Shown one piece after another: positions 42,332 through 55,108 of a stretch of DNA of 64,000 nt; the stretch's first letter is position 1, and each line of letters starts with the position of its first letter. Under the pieces are notes generated by a model. That model made no database searches. It saw only the letters and a list, made by a program, of their open reading frames with translations, and was not told the DNA's origin. This DNA is from Xanthomonas melonis (GTDB lineage: Bacteria; Pseudomonadota; Gammaproteobacteria; Xanthomonadales; Xanthomonadaceae), in assembly GCF_020783655.1 (NCBI RefSeq), contig NZ_JAJGQH010000018.1, positions 62,001 to 126,000 of the forward strand, given 5' to 3'. Position numbers and translations under genes: made by a program.

Positions 42332-43950
42332 GCGCGCCTGTTTCGCCGGATCCGCGCCGCCGCACCGTACTGAAAGGCGGCCTGCTGGCGACCGCCGCCG
42401 CGGCACTGCCCGGCATTGCGGCGGGGGCCGCGGTGCCGCCGCCACGCGACCAGGGCGCGCCACTGGCGCAGCTGCGCAGCGGCACCGTGCGCGGCCTGCG
42501 CGATGCGGGCATCTGCGTGTTCAAGGGCATCCCGTACGGCGGCGACACCGGCGCGCGGCGCTTCCAGGCGCCGCTGCCGGAAACGCCCTGGCAGGGCGTG
42601 CGCGACGCCCTCGGCTTCGGCGCTGCCGCCCCGCAAGCCAAGGCCAGCGAACCCACCAGCGAGGATTGCCTGTTCCTCAACGTGTGGACGCCGGCCCTGC
42701 GCGATGGCGGCAAGCGGCCGATCCTGTTCTACATCCACGGCGGCGGCTACACCACCGGCTCGGGCAGCGACCCGCTCTACGATGGCGTGCGCCTGTGCAC
42801 GCGCGGCGACGTGGTGGTGATCACCGTCAATCACCGGCTCAACCTGTTCGGCTATCTGTCGCTGGCGCAGCTGGGCGACGCCAGCTTCGCCGACTCGGGC
42901 AATGCCGGTCAGCTGGATCTGATCCAGGCACTGCAGTGGGTGCGCCAGCACGCGGCCGAGTTCGGCGGCGACGCCGGCAATGTCACCGTGTTCGGTCAGT
43001 CCGGCGGCGGCGCCAAGATCGCCACGCTGATGGCGATGCCGGCCGCGCGCGGGCTGTTCCATCGCGCCTGGACCATGAGCGGCCAGCAGGTCACCGTGGC
43101 CGGCCCGCGCGCGGCCACCCAGCGCGCACAATTGCTGCTGGACGCACTGAAGATCGCCCCCGGCGATGTGGCGCGGCTGCGTACGCTGCCGGTGGCGCAG
43201 CTGCTGGCCGCCGCGCAGCTGCGTGATCCCTCACGGGTGGAGAACAGCGCGTTGTACTTCGGCCCGGTGCTGGATGCGCGCAATGTCCCGGTGCACCCGT
43301 TCTGGCCGAACGCGCCGCTGCAGTCGGCACGCATTCCGATGGTGATCGGCAATACCCGCGACGAGACGCGCGCGTTTCTCGGCAACGATGCGAAAAACTT
43401 CACATTGAGCTGGGATGAGTTGCCGGCCAGGCTGGAGACCCAGCAATACGTGGACCTGTTGCCGCAGGTGGTGATCGCCGAATACCGCCGGCTGTATCCG
43501 CAGTATTCGCCATCGGACGTGTTCTTCGCCGCCACCACGGCCGGACGCTCGTGGCGTGGCGCGGTCGAAGAAGCCGAAGCGCGTGCGCGCCAGGGTGCAC
43601 CCACCTGGGCGTATCAGCTGGACTGGGCCTCGCCGCTGGATGGCGGCAAGTTCGGCGCCTTCCACACCCTGGACATCCCGTTGGTGTTCGACACCATTGC
43701 GCAGCCCGGTTCACGCACCGGCCAGGGCGCCGACGCGCAGGCCATGGCGGCACAGATGAGCGATGCCCTGATCGCATTCGCGCGGCATGGCGACCCCAAT
43801 TGTCGGAGCGCGCCACGCTGGCGGCAGTACTCGCTGCAGCGCCGCGAGACGCTGATCTTCGATGCCCCGAGCCGGCTGGAACTGGATCCGCGCGGTGGCG
43901 AACGACGCCTGTATCAACAGGCTCCCTTCATTCAACGCGGTACGTTCTGA
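42328..43950 (+). CDS. Carboxylesterase type B, exported
   Basis: 540 residues with a Tat-type signal (RRRTVLKGGLLATAAA). The type B fold follows: oxyanion strand HGGGY (137-141), EDCLFLNVW, nucleophile S225 in FGQSGGGAK, and a catalytic histidine near FARHGDPN. Its ATG overlaps the previous stop (ATGA). Carboxylesterases in plant-cell-wall loci may remove feruloyl or acetyl groups; the exact ester is unknown. No missing residue seen. Confidence 0.88.
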   Translation: MSAPVSPDPRRRTVLKGGLLATAAAALPGIAAGAAVPPPRDQGAPLAQLRSGTVRGLRDAGICVFKGIPYGGDTGARRFQAPLPETPWQGVRDALGFGAAAPQAKASEPTSEDCLFLNVWTPALRDGGKRPILFYIHGGGYTTGSGSDPLYDGVRLCTRGDVVVITVNHRLNLFGYLSLAQLGDASFADSGNAGQLDLIQALQWVRQHAAEFGGDAGNVTVFGQSGGGAKIATLMAMPAARGLFHRAWTMSGQQVTVAGPRAATQRAQLLLDALKIAPGDVARLRTLPVAQLLAAAQLRDPSRVENSALYFGPVLDARNVPVHPFWPNAPLQSARIPMVIGNTRDETRAFLGNDAKNFTLSWDELPARLETQQYVDLLPQVVIAEYRRLYPQYSPSDVFFAATTAGRSWRGAVEEAEARARQGAPTWAYQLDWASPLDGGKFGAFHTLDIPLVFDTIAQPGSRTGQGADAQAMAAQMSDALIAFARHGDPNCRSAPRWRQYSLQRRETLIFDAPSRLELDPRGGERRLYQQAPFIQRGTF

Positions 43951-43973
43951 CCGCCTTCGGCCCACGGTGATCC

Positions 43974-44951
43974 ATGCATCTGCGTGCTCTTGCCGCACCA
44001 CTGCTGCTATCGGCCCTGACGGCGGCGCTCGTACCGCTCGCCTGCGCCGGACCTGCTGCGGCCCCCTCCGCTGCGGCGCAGCGGCGCACCGCAGCTGCGA
44101 CTGCAAACGCTGGCGCCACGCCGGTATTGGCCGCCAGCAAGATCGTGCTGGTGGGCGATTCCACCACCGCCGTGCAAGGTGGCTGGGGGCCGAGTTTCTG
44201 CGCGCAGCACGTGACCTCGTTGCTGAGCTGCGTGAACCTGGCACGCGGCGGGCGCAGCACCTCGAACTATCGCGCCGAAGGGTCGTGGGACATCGCACTG
44301 CAGGAACTGCGCAGCGGCGGCTATCGACAGGTGGTGGTGCTGATCCAGTTCGGTCACAACGATCAACCGGGCAAGCCGGGACGTTCGACGGACCTGGCGA
44401 CCGAATTCCCGGCCAATCTGCGCCGCTACGTGGCCGAGGCGCGTGCTGCCGGCGCAGTGCCGGTGCTGGTGACGCCGCTGACGCGGCGGCAGTTCGAACG
44501 TGGACAGTTGCTGGACGATCTGGGCCCCTGGGCCCAGGCCACGCGTGCAGTGGCGCGCGATCTCCAGGTGCCGCTGGTCGACCTGCACGCACGCAGCCGC
44601 GCCCTGGTGCAGGGCATGGGCCCGGTACTGGCGATGCGGCTGGCGCAGCGCCCGGCCGACCCGGAACAGGTGATTGCCGCGCAGTCGGGCACCACCATCG
44701 GCAAGACGTTGGCGCAGGCGACACCCGCCCCGATGCCTGCAGCGACGGGAGCAAGGGCAATCGCGCCACCCCCAGCGGCGACGGCACGCCCGGCGGCACA
44801 GGACAATGCCAGCACCGAGCCAATGGGGCAGGCCAAGCTCGCCTTCGACTACACCCACCTGGGGCCTGAAGGCGCGGACGTGTTCGCCGCCATCGTCGCC
44901 GACGAACTGGCGCAACAGTTGCCTGGCATGCGGCCGCTGTTGATTCCGTGA
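43974..44951 (+). CDS. Rhamnogalacturonan acetylesterase (CE12, SGNH), second copy
   Basis: 325 residues with signal peptide (about 1-25). GDSTT (S63) and FGHND (126-130) mark the SGNH blocks, and DYTHLG near the C-terminus holds the Asp-His pair. A Pro/Ala-rich stretch of about 40 residues (about 245-285) separates the core from this last block, unlike the CE12-cupin paralog. It follows the type B esterase by 23 bases and ends the operon. It probably deacetylates rhamnogalacturonan I outside the cytoplasm. Confidence 0.87.
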   Translation: MHLRALAAPLLLSALTAALVPLACAGPAAAPSAAAQRRTAAATANAGATPVLAASKIVLVGDSTTAVQGGWGPSFCAQHVTSLLSCVNLARGGRSTSNYRAEGSWDIALQELRSGGYRQVVVLIQFGHNDQPGKPGRSTDLATEFPANLRRYVAEARAAGAVPVLVTPLTRRQFERGQLLDDLGPWAQATRAVARDLQVPLVDLHARSRALVQGMGPVLAMRLAQRPADPEQVIAAQSGTTIGKTLAQATPAPMPAATGARAIAPPPAATARPAAQDNASTEPMGQAKLAFDYTHLGPEGADVFAAIVADELAQQLPGMRPLLIP

Positions 44952-45272
44952 TCACGGGCGCCTTCGCGATCGACTGCCGGAGGGGCGGCGCGGCGATTGC
45001 GAGCGCCAGTGGCGCGCAGGCACTGCCTCTTCGCCCCCAACCGGAGCGAGGCTTGTCTGCCTTCTCCCACCGGGAGAAGGTGGCGCGCAGCGCCGGATGG
45101 AGGCTGTGCTCCCTTCTCCCATCGGGAGAAGGTGGCGCGTAGCGCCGGATGAGGGTACGGGCGCAGCCTCCTGTCATCCAGCACTGTCGCACGCCCCTGC
45201 GCCGCGCAGTCGCCTCGCGTCCTGTCTTGCAAGTGCCACGTGTGCGCCTGCATCTTCACCACACACCACCCA
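44952..45272. other. 321-base gene-free interval between convergent genes
   Basis: It holds two tandem hairpin repeats (45059-45160, listed separately). The remaining parts, 44952-45055 and 45165-45272, show no open frame or motif I can support. Confidence 0.55.
45059..45160 (-). repeat. Dispersed hairpin repeat, variant type, two tandem copies (copy 7)
   Basis: CCTTCTCCCACCGGGAGAAGG then TGGCGCGCAGCGCCGGATG, followed directly by CCTTCTCCCATCGGGAGAAGG and TGGCGCGTAGCGCCGGATGAGGG. Both have the variant second hairpin seen at 34079-34121. The arm sequences vary while pairing is kept. Confidence 0.65.
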
Positions 45273-46430
45273 TCAACCCGACACAGGTACCGGCGCGTCG
45301 GCCTCGATCACCTTCTCGCGCTTGAGCTCTTCCCACACCGCCGCAGGAATCGCCACCCGCATCGACGCCGCGTTCGCCTGCGCCTGCCCGGCAGTGCGCG
45401 CACCCGGAATCACCGACGCCACCACCTGCGGCGCAGCGGCGAACTGCAGCGCCACGGTGCGCAGGTCCACGCCATGCCGGTCGCAAACGGCCATCGCCTT
45501 CTGCCGCTTGGCCGGTGCCCACGCGGGCACGGTCCCGTCGTAGAGATAACGCTCGCGCCCGGCCAGATAACCGGCCAGCAGCGGCGCGCCCACCACCACC
45601 GAAGCGCCGTGCCTGGCGATCTTCGGCAAGGTGTCATGCAGCGCCTGCGCATGATCGAGCAGCGAATACTGGCAGGCCAGCAGAAAGATGTCCGGGTCAG
45701 CCTCCTCGATCGCGCGCAGGGCCGGCTCGGGGCGATTGACGCCGAAGCCCCAGGCCTTGATCAGGCCTTCCTTGCGCATCCTGGTCAGCTCGGGCATCGC
45801 CCCCTTCGCCGCTTCGGCGAAGCGCTGCTCCCAGGGCATGCCCAGGTCCTTTTCGTTCTCCGGCGACAGATCATGGATGTACACGATGTCGATCTGCGAC
45901 ACACCCAGGCGTTGCAGGCTGTCTTCGATCGAGCGCCGCACCCCGGCGGCGCTGTAGTCGTAGCGATAGTCGAACGGCGACGGCTGGACCCAGGTGGTCT
46001 TGGGCGGCTTCCGGGTGGCGGTGAGCAGGCGGCCGACCTTGGTCGACAGCACATAGTCGTCGGCACGATGGTTGTGCAGATGACGACCGATGCGCCGCTC
46101 CGACAGGCCCAGCCCGTACCACGGCGACGTATCGAAATGACGCACGCCCGTTTCCCACACCGCCGCCAGGGTCTGCTCGCTCTGCGCGTCGCTGGTGGGC
46201 GCAAAGCCGTTGCCGACCGCCACGCCGCCAAAGCCCAGACGACCGCTCGGCCGATAGCGTCCGCCGCTGCGTGGCGGGTTGATCGGCAGGGCAGCGGCGG
46301 TGGTCTTGCCACGCGTGGGCATCACACTGCCGGGCGTGGAAGCGGACGCGGCCTGTGCCAGCAACGGCGCCGCCGCCAGCGCAGCGGTGCCGGCAGCGGC
46401 TGCGGACAGGAATTGGCGGCGTGTATTCAT
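45273..46430 (-). CDS. Aldo/keto reductase, D-threo-aldose (L-fucose) dehydrogenase-like, exported
   Basis: 385 residues. A Tat-type leader (TRRQFLSAAAAG) is followed by an AKR barrel with FDTSPWYGLGLSERRIG (catalytic Asp/Tyr), LSTKVGRLL (Lys) and VYIHDLSP (His). The motif LSTKVGRLL and overall spacing resemble D-threo-aldose 1-dehydrogenases that oxidise L-fucose-like sugars. A secreted or periplasmic sugar oxidation near the pectin locus is plausible. NAD(P) in the periplasm would be odd, so the leader may be uncleaved. ATG at 46430 gives this leader. Confidence 0.8.
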   Translation of the reverse strand: MNTRRQFLSAAAAGTAALAAAPLLAQAASASTPGSVMPTRGKTTAAALPINPPRSGGRYRPSGRLGFGGVAVGNGFAPTSDAQSEQTLAAVWETGVRHFDTSPWYGLGLSERRIGRHLHNHRADDYVLSTKVGRLLTATRKPPKTTWVQPSPFDYRYDYSAAGVRRSIEDSLQRLGVSQIDIVYIHDLSPENEKDLGMPWEQRFAEAAKGAMPELTRMRKEGLIKAWGFGVNRPEPALRAIEEADPDIFLLACQYSLLDHAQALHDTLPKIARHGASVVVGAPLLAGYLAGRERYLYDGTVPAWAPAKRQKAMAVCDRHGVDLRTVALQFAAAPQVVASVIPGARTAGQAQANAASMRVAIPAAVWEELKREKVIEADAPVPVSG

Positions 46431-46488
46431 GGGAGAGTCCTCGCGACGACGTGGTGCCCAGGATCGCCCCGTTGGCGTGCATGCCAGG

Positions 46489-46962
46489 TCAGCGCACCCG
46501 GTCCGGCTCCAGCAGTTGCAACTGCGCGCGCGGCGCAGCGTCGCCCAGCCACAGCGTGGCCACGCTGATCGGCAGACGGAAGCGGCGCGGCCCGGCACTG
46601 CCCGGATTGACGTACAACACCCCATCCCGCGTCTGGATCGCAGGAACATGCGAATGCCCGCTGACGACCACATCCGCCCGCACCTGCGGTGTCAGCGTCT
46701 TCAGATCGTGCAGCACATGGATGCGCACGCCATCGATCTGCAGATCCAGCGTCTGCGGCAGGCCCGCCGCCCAGGGCTGGTCATCGATATTGCCTGCGAT
46801 GACATGCAGCGGCGCCAGCGCCTGCAACGCCTCGAGCACCTGCGGCTTGCCCACATCGCCGGCGTGGATGATCTGCGCGCAGCCGGCAAGTGCGGCGAGC
46901 GCTTCGGGCCGCAGCAATCCGTGGGTGTCGGAGATCAGACCGATGCGATGCGGTGTGGCCAT
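46489..46962 (-). CDS. YfcE/MJ0936-type metallophosphoesterase
   Basis: 157 residues, the compact bacterial phosphodiesterase fold. Metal-binding motifs appear in order: ISDTHG, HAGDVG, AGNIDD and SGHSHVP, with the usual terminal NPGSAGPRR. Such enzymes hydrolyse phosphodiesters and need a divalent metal; the natural substrate is unknown. ATG at 46962 was chosen over the frame start at 47007. It lies 58 bases before the aldo/keto reductase gene on the same strand. Confidence 0.87.
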   Translation of the reverse strand: MATPHRIGLISDTHGLLRPEALAALAGCAQIIHAGDVGKPQVLEALQALAPLHVIAGNIDDQPWAAGLPQTLDLQIDGVRIHVLHDLKTLTPQVRADVVVSGHSHVPAIQTRDGVLYVNPGSAGPRRFRLPISVATLWLGDAAPRAQLQLLEPDRVR

Positions 46963-47095
46963 GACGACCTCCGGGATCCGTGTCCTGCGAAGCCGCTGTT
47001 CCGGCATCTGCCCGGCAACAGGCGCAGGACGTCCATCACGCGATCTCCCCGTAGAACCAATGCTCGCTCATGCGTCAGACGATATGGGCCGGCCA

Positions 47096-48649
47096 CTATC
47101 GTATCCGGGAACGTCCCCCTGCCCACACGCTATTGGGATCGCCATGCAGGCTGCGGCGCAATGCAGCGCGCGCCATCTTCCAGTACGCCCAGGCGGCCGC
47201 AAGCGCGATCAGATCCACGCTTAGCACGCGCGGATCGGTCCACGGCATGACCGCCCCCTGCGGCGAACGCAGGGACGCGATGGGAATGAGCGCGGTCAGC
47301 ACGGCGCAGGCCAGCAAGGCCTCGTATGCGCCGCGCGCAGTAGGCCGCAGCACCGCCCACAGCAGCGTGACGCCGAACACCGCGTAATACACATAGCGCT
47401 CCTGTCCCGCCGGCAACAACCGCGCGGCGATGAACAACGCCGAGATGCCGGCCACGCTGCCCAGGCAGACACCGACCGTCAGCCGCGCCATCGCATGCGT
47501 GCGACCTGGCTGCTCGGGCTGGCGACGCTTGCGCCGTGCCTCGATCCACAACAGGTTGCCGCTGTAGAACAGGAATGCGCCGCCCAGGCCGAGCAGAAAA
47601 TACAGCCACTGCACCGCGGCGTGCCCGAAGTTGCCGAAATGCAGCGCCTGCAGCCCGCGCAGGGCGGCGGTGCCGGGCGACATCGTGGCCGGCTCCAGCA
47701 CGCGCAGCACCTGCCCGGTGGTGGCATCCAGCGCCACGCCGCCCAGGCTGTTGAGCCGGCGCTGATCGTGATGGCCATAGACCTCCACCCGCGCATTGGC
47801 GTCGCCGGCATCGTGGTAGGCCAGGCTTTCCGGCACGAAGCCGGGGCTGGCCGCGCGCGCGCGATCGAGCAGCGTTGCGATCGGCAGCAGCGGCGCGGCG
47901 CGCTTGGCCGGTGCCACATGCGGTGCGAGTTCGAAATCCGGCTCCAGGATCTGCATCAACTTGCCGTCGAACACCAGGAACTGGAACGGCGCCAGCAGCA
48001 GCACACCCAGGCACAGCACCGCGCCGGACCAGGCGAAGATCACATGGAACGGCAGCGACAGCATGCCGACCAGATTGTGCGCGTCCTGCCACAGGCGCTT
48101 GAGGTTGGCACCGATGCGCAGCGCGAACAGATCCTTGAAGAAGACGGGCGCATACAGCACCACGCCACTGACCAGCGCCAGCCCGTACAGCACGCTCACC
48201 ACGCCGAACAGATAGGTACCGAACACGCGCGGCAGGCCGGCGGTGAAATGCAGGTCGTACAGAAAATCGGCAAAACCCGTGCGCTGCGGCAACTCCAGCA
48301 CACCGCCATCGGGTCCGTGTTGATACTGGCGCATGCCCCCGCTGGCATCGGCCTGCGGGCCATACCAGTACAGCCGCGCCAACGGCCCATGCTCGCCCGG
48401 CAACAGCACCAGGAACGACTCGGCCACCTGCGGGTGCGCGGCGATGACGGTGTCGAGCAGCGATTGCGCGGCCGCGACCGGTTCGGCCGGCACCGCCGCC
48501 TGCGCTGGCGGCGCGACCTGCCAGCCGCTCAGCTCGTGGGTGAACACGGTGAGTGCGCCAGCATAGAACGCGATGAACAAGGCCATGCCGGCCAGCAGTC
48601 CCGTCCAGCTATGCACGGACAGGAACGCGCGTAAGGTTGCGGCTTTCAT
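47096..48649 (-). CDS. PepSY-associated membrane protein, siderophore-reductase-like
   Basis: 517 residues with membrane helices near residues 8-30 (SVHSWTGLLAGMALFIAFYAG), about 135-160, 195-220, 320-345 and further C-terminal ones, plus PepSY-type periplasmic regions. The opening HSWTGLLAG and LQALHFGNFG blocks carry histidines. This places it in the PepSY-TM family, members of which reduce ferric siderophores at the inner membrane. Its ATG overlaps the DUF3649 gene stop (ATGA). With DUF3325 and DUF3649 it forms a known iron-uptake association. Confidence 0.85.
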   Translation of the reverse strand: MKAATLRAFLSVHSWTGLLAGMALFIAFYAGALTVFTHELSGWQVAPPAQAAVPAEPVAAAQSLLDTVIAAHPQVAESFLVLLPGEHGPLARLYWYGPQADASGGMRQYQHGPDGGVLELPQRTGFADFLYDLHFTAGLPRVFGTYLFGVVSVLYGLALVSGVVLYAPVFFKDLFALRIGANLKRLWQDAHNLVGMLSLPFHVIFAWSGAVLCLGVLLLAPFQFLVFDGKLMQILEPDFELAPHVAPAKRAAPLLPIATLLDRARAASPGFVPESLAYHDAGDANARVEVYGHHDQRRLNSLGGVALDATTGQVLRVLEPATMSPGTAALRGLQALHFGNFGHAAVQWLYFLLGLGGAFLFYSGNLLWIEARRKRRQPEQPGRTHAMARLTVGVCLGSVAGISALFIAARLLPAGQERYVYYAVFGVTLLWAVLRPTARGAYEALLACAVLTALIPIASLRSPQGAVMPWTDPRVLSVDLIALAAAWAYWKMARAALRRSLHGDPNSVWAGGRSRIR

Positions 48650-48918
48650 GCGGGAAGCTCCGTCCAGCCCAGCGCCTTGATCGCGGCCAGCGCGAGATAG
48701 CACAGCAGGGTCAGCCCACCCATCCAAAACCAGGCGCGCGCTGCGCTCCGGAATGCGAATGGCCAGGCCATCGCGCCGATCCAGACCGGAAACATCACCA
48801 GCAGCCATGCCAGCGTGTAGGACTGACGCGGCCCAGGCAGCAGCAACGCGCACAGGCCCACCAGCGCCACCGCCAGCGGCAGGCCGAGCACCACCGATGC
48901 CAACCACCTAGCCCACAT
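48646..48918 (-). CDS. DUF3649 small membrane protein
   Basis: 90 residues with three membrane helices (about 5-27, 33-55, 62-82). The LLPGPRQSY, WPFAFRSAARAW segment is typical of DUF3649, a small protein encoded beside PepSY reductases and TonB-dependent receptors. It overlaps the DUF3325 stop by 11 bases and the PepSY start by four. Function is unknown; a role in siderophore-iron reduction or transport is inferred from repeated association. Confidence 0.75.
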   Translation of the reverse strand: MWARWLASVVLGLPLAVALVGLCALLLPGPRQSYTLAWLLVMFPVWIGAMAWPFAFRSAARAWFWMGGLTLLCYLALAAIKALGWTELPA

Positions 48919-49201
48919 GCGGCACCTGCCTGCGCTGCACGCGCCCCTGCCACCAGACATCCACGCATGGCAGCACGATGGCCGCCAGCATCAGCGCGGT
49001 CAGCGCGGCGAAGACCCCGGCCCAGGGACCCAGCGCAGCGATCCCGCAAGCCAGCGAAAGCGCGCATGACACACCCGCCGCGACGCGCAGCGGCAGCGCC
49101 GCACGGGTTGCGCGCCGCCACAGCCGTTGATGCGCGGTCGCCAGATAGAACAACGTTGCCGCAGCGATGGCGCCGAGCAGATACAGCCAGGTCAGCAGCA
49201 T
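48908..49201 (-). CDS. DUF3325 small membrane protein
   Basis: 97 residues with three hydrophobic helices (about 3-23, 40-60, 62-80). LYLLGAIAAATLFYLATAHQR and ALSLACGIAALGPW match the DUF3325 pattern, again found with PepSY iron-uptake proteins. ATG at 49201 was chosen because the preceding frame has no membrane character. It is the first gene of the trio. No Fur-like box or receptor gene was found in the 361 bases upstream. Confidence 0.75.
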   Translation of the reverse strand: MLLTWLYLLGAIAAATLFYLATAHQRLWRRATRAALPLRVAAGVSCALSLACGIAALGPWAGVFAALTALMLAAIVLPCVDVWWQGRVQRRQVPHVG

Positions 49202-49562
49202 GCCTCGCTCCCCGCCTGTGCAGCTGCCAACGCGCACGCCTTGTGCGCGCCCCTGGAGCCTGCCTGGAACACGCGCGCGCCTGTGGCACCCAGCCGCTGC
49301 AGCGCAGCTGCGCCCGGCGTCCGCCGCCTGCGTCGTCCAGGGCCGGTTGGCGACACTGCACAGCCGGCAGGCCAGGATTGGATCTGTTGATTCACTACGC
49401 CTGCGCGCACGCACCGCACTCCCGCAAAGGATAATCGACGGAAGGCATGGCGGCGGCTGTGCCCGGCCGCCCTCCCCGGGCGGCAATGAGGCGCGAATTT
49501 AACAGCTGGCCTGCCACCGGGCCAAGCGGCCGGCGGCAGGCCAAGGCATCGGCCTTGCGGAC
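49202..49562. other. 361-base gene-free interval
   Basis: It lies between the end of glgB and the start of the DUF3325 gene and would contain the promoter of the iron trio. I see no convincing gene, terminator or Fur-type box. Open frames here have arginine- and alanine-rich compositions. Confidence 0.5.
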
Positions 49563-51757
49563 TCAGCCTTGCGGCGTCAGCACGATGGCGCCCAGCGGTG
49601 GCAGCAGCAACGGCAGCGATTGCGCATGCCCGTGCATGGATTGCTGCTCGGCGCTCACGCCGCCGCCATTACCGAGGTTGCTGCCACCGTAAAGGCCGGC
49701 ATCGCTATTGAACACTTCCCGCCAGTGGCCGCCCTGCGGTACGCCGATGCGATAGCCGTGCTGCACCACCGGGGTGAAGTTGATCACCACCAGCACCGGC
49801 GCATCGCCGCGCTTGCCCTTGCGCAGGAAGGCCACCACGCTGTTGGCCGCATCGTCGCCCACCACCCACGCGAAGCCGGACGGGTCGTCGTCGTGCGCGT
49901 GCAACGCCGGGTATTCGACGTAGAGGCGGTTCAGGTCGCGCACCAGCGTCTGCACGCCGCGGTGGCGTGTGTCGTCGAGCAGATGCCACGGAAGGCCAGC
50001 GTCGTGGTTCCACTCAGTCGGTTGGCCGAATTCGCAGCCCATGAACAGCAACTTGCGCCCGGGGTGGGTGAACATGAAACCCAGATAGGCACGTAGGTTG
50101 GCGAAGCGCTGCCAGTCGTCGCCCGGCATGCGGCCCAGCAACGAGCCCTTGCCGTGCACCACCTCGTCGTGCGAGATCGGCAGCACGAAGCGTTCCGAGT
50201 ACGCATAGACCATGCTGAAGGTCAGCTCGCCATGGTGGTAGCGGCGATAGATCGGATCCAGCCCCGCGTAATGCAGGGTGTCGTGCATCCAGCCCATGTT
50301 CCACTTGTAGTGGAAGCCCAGTCCGCCATGCGCCACGTCTGCAGTGACGCCGGGAAACGCAGTGGATTCCTCGGCGATGGTCACCGCACCCGGTGCATGT
50401 TCGCGCACCACCTGGTTGAGCCGCCGCAGGAACGCAATGGTTTCGTAGTTCTCGCGCCCGCCGTGGATATTGGGAATCCATTCGCCGGCATTGCGGCTGT
50501 AATCGCGGTAGAGCATCGACGCCACCGCATCCACGCGCAGGCCGTCGACGTGGTAGCGCTGCAAAAATTCCAGCGCACTGGCGATCAGGAAGCCGGACAC
50601 CTCGCGGCGGCCGTGGTTGTAGATCAACGTGTTCCAGTCGCGGTGGAAACCCTCGCGCGGGTCGGCGTGCTCGTACAGCGCGGTGCCGTCGAAGTGCGCC
50701 AGCCCGTGCGCATCGGTGGGGAAATGCGCCGGCACCCAGTCGACGATCACGCCCAGGCCCTCGCGATGGCAGCGATCGACGAAGCGCGCAAAGCCGTCCG
50801 GCGTGCCGAAGCGCGCGGTGGGCGCGAACAGGCCCAGCGGCTGGTAGCCCCAGGAGCCACCGAACGGATGCTCGGTGACCGGCATCAGTTCCACATGGGT
50901 GAACCCCATGTCCGCCACATACGGAATCAGTCGGTCGGCCAGGCCATCCCAGTCCAGGTCCACGCCTTCGGCGTGCAGCCAGGAGCCTGCATGGATCTCG
51001 TAGATGCTCATCGGTGCATCGTGCGCCTGGCGCCGTGCGCGCGTGGCCATCCAGCCATCGTCGTTCCACTGGAAGGGCGCCGGGTCGGCCACGATCGAGG
51101 CGGTGCCCGGCGCCAGTTCCGCGCGCCGCGCCACCGGGTCGGCCTTGGCCGGCAACTCGTGTCCATGCGGCCCACGCAGCTGGTACTTGTAGTGCGCGCC
51201 GGGGCCGACGTCGGGAATGAACAGCTCCCACACCCCGGACTGATGACGCAGCCGCATCGGGTGGCGCCGCGCATCCCAGCTGTTGAAGTCGCCCACCACC
51301 GCCACCCGCGAGGCATTGGGCGCCCACACCGCAAAGCGCGTGCCGCGCACGCCATCCACGTCCACCACGTTCGCACCCAGTGCATCGGCGAGTTGCAGGT
51401 GGTGGCCTTCGCTGATCAGGTGCAGGTCGAAGTCGCTGAGCTGCGGGCCGAAGGCGTACGGGTCGGCGGTCTCCTGCTCGCCACCGGGCCAGCCGATGCG
51501 CAAGCGGTAGCTCCCCTGCGCAGGGAGTTCGCCGGCAAACAGGCCCGGCTCCGGCCCGGCTTCCAATGCGATCGTCTGGCCGTCGTGCAGCACCGCACTG
51601 ACACGGTCGGCGCCGGGCAGGTAGGTTCGCAGCACCCGGCCGCTCCCGCTCGGGTGCGCGCCCAGCACGGCGAAGGCGTCGCCGTGGCGCGCCTCGGTCA
51701 GGGCGCGGATGACGCCGGGATCCCATCGATTACTCACTGCTGTCATGACTCCACTCA

Positions 51758-51758
<1 letters not shown>
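49563..51758 (-). CDS. glgB: 1,4-alpha-glucan branching enzyme GlgB
   Basis: 731 residues. An N-terminal CBM48 pair precedes the GH13 barrel with VDWVPAHFP, nucleophile Asp in [10 protein letters not shown], acid Glu in [11 protein letters not shown] and [10 protein letters not shown], then a C-terminal beta domain. GlgB introduces alpha-1,6 branches into alpha-glucan. The start ATG 51758 shares bases with the treS stop (TGATG) and has AGGAGATA eight bases upstream. A second ATG four codons later is possible. It is the third gene of the glgE operon. Confidence 0.95.
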
Positions 51759-55104
<3,346 letters not shown>

Positions 55105-55108
<4 letters not shown>

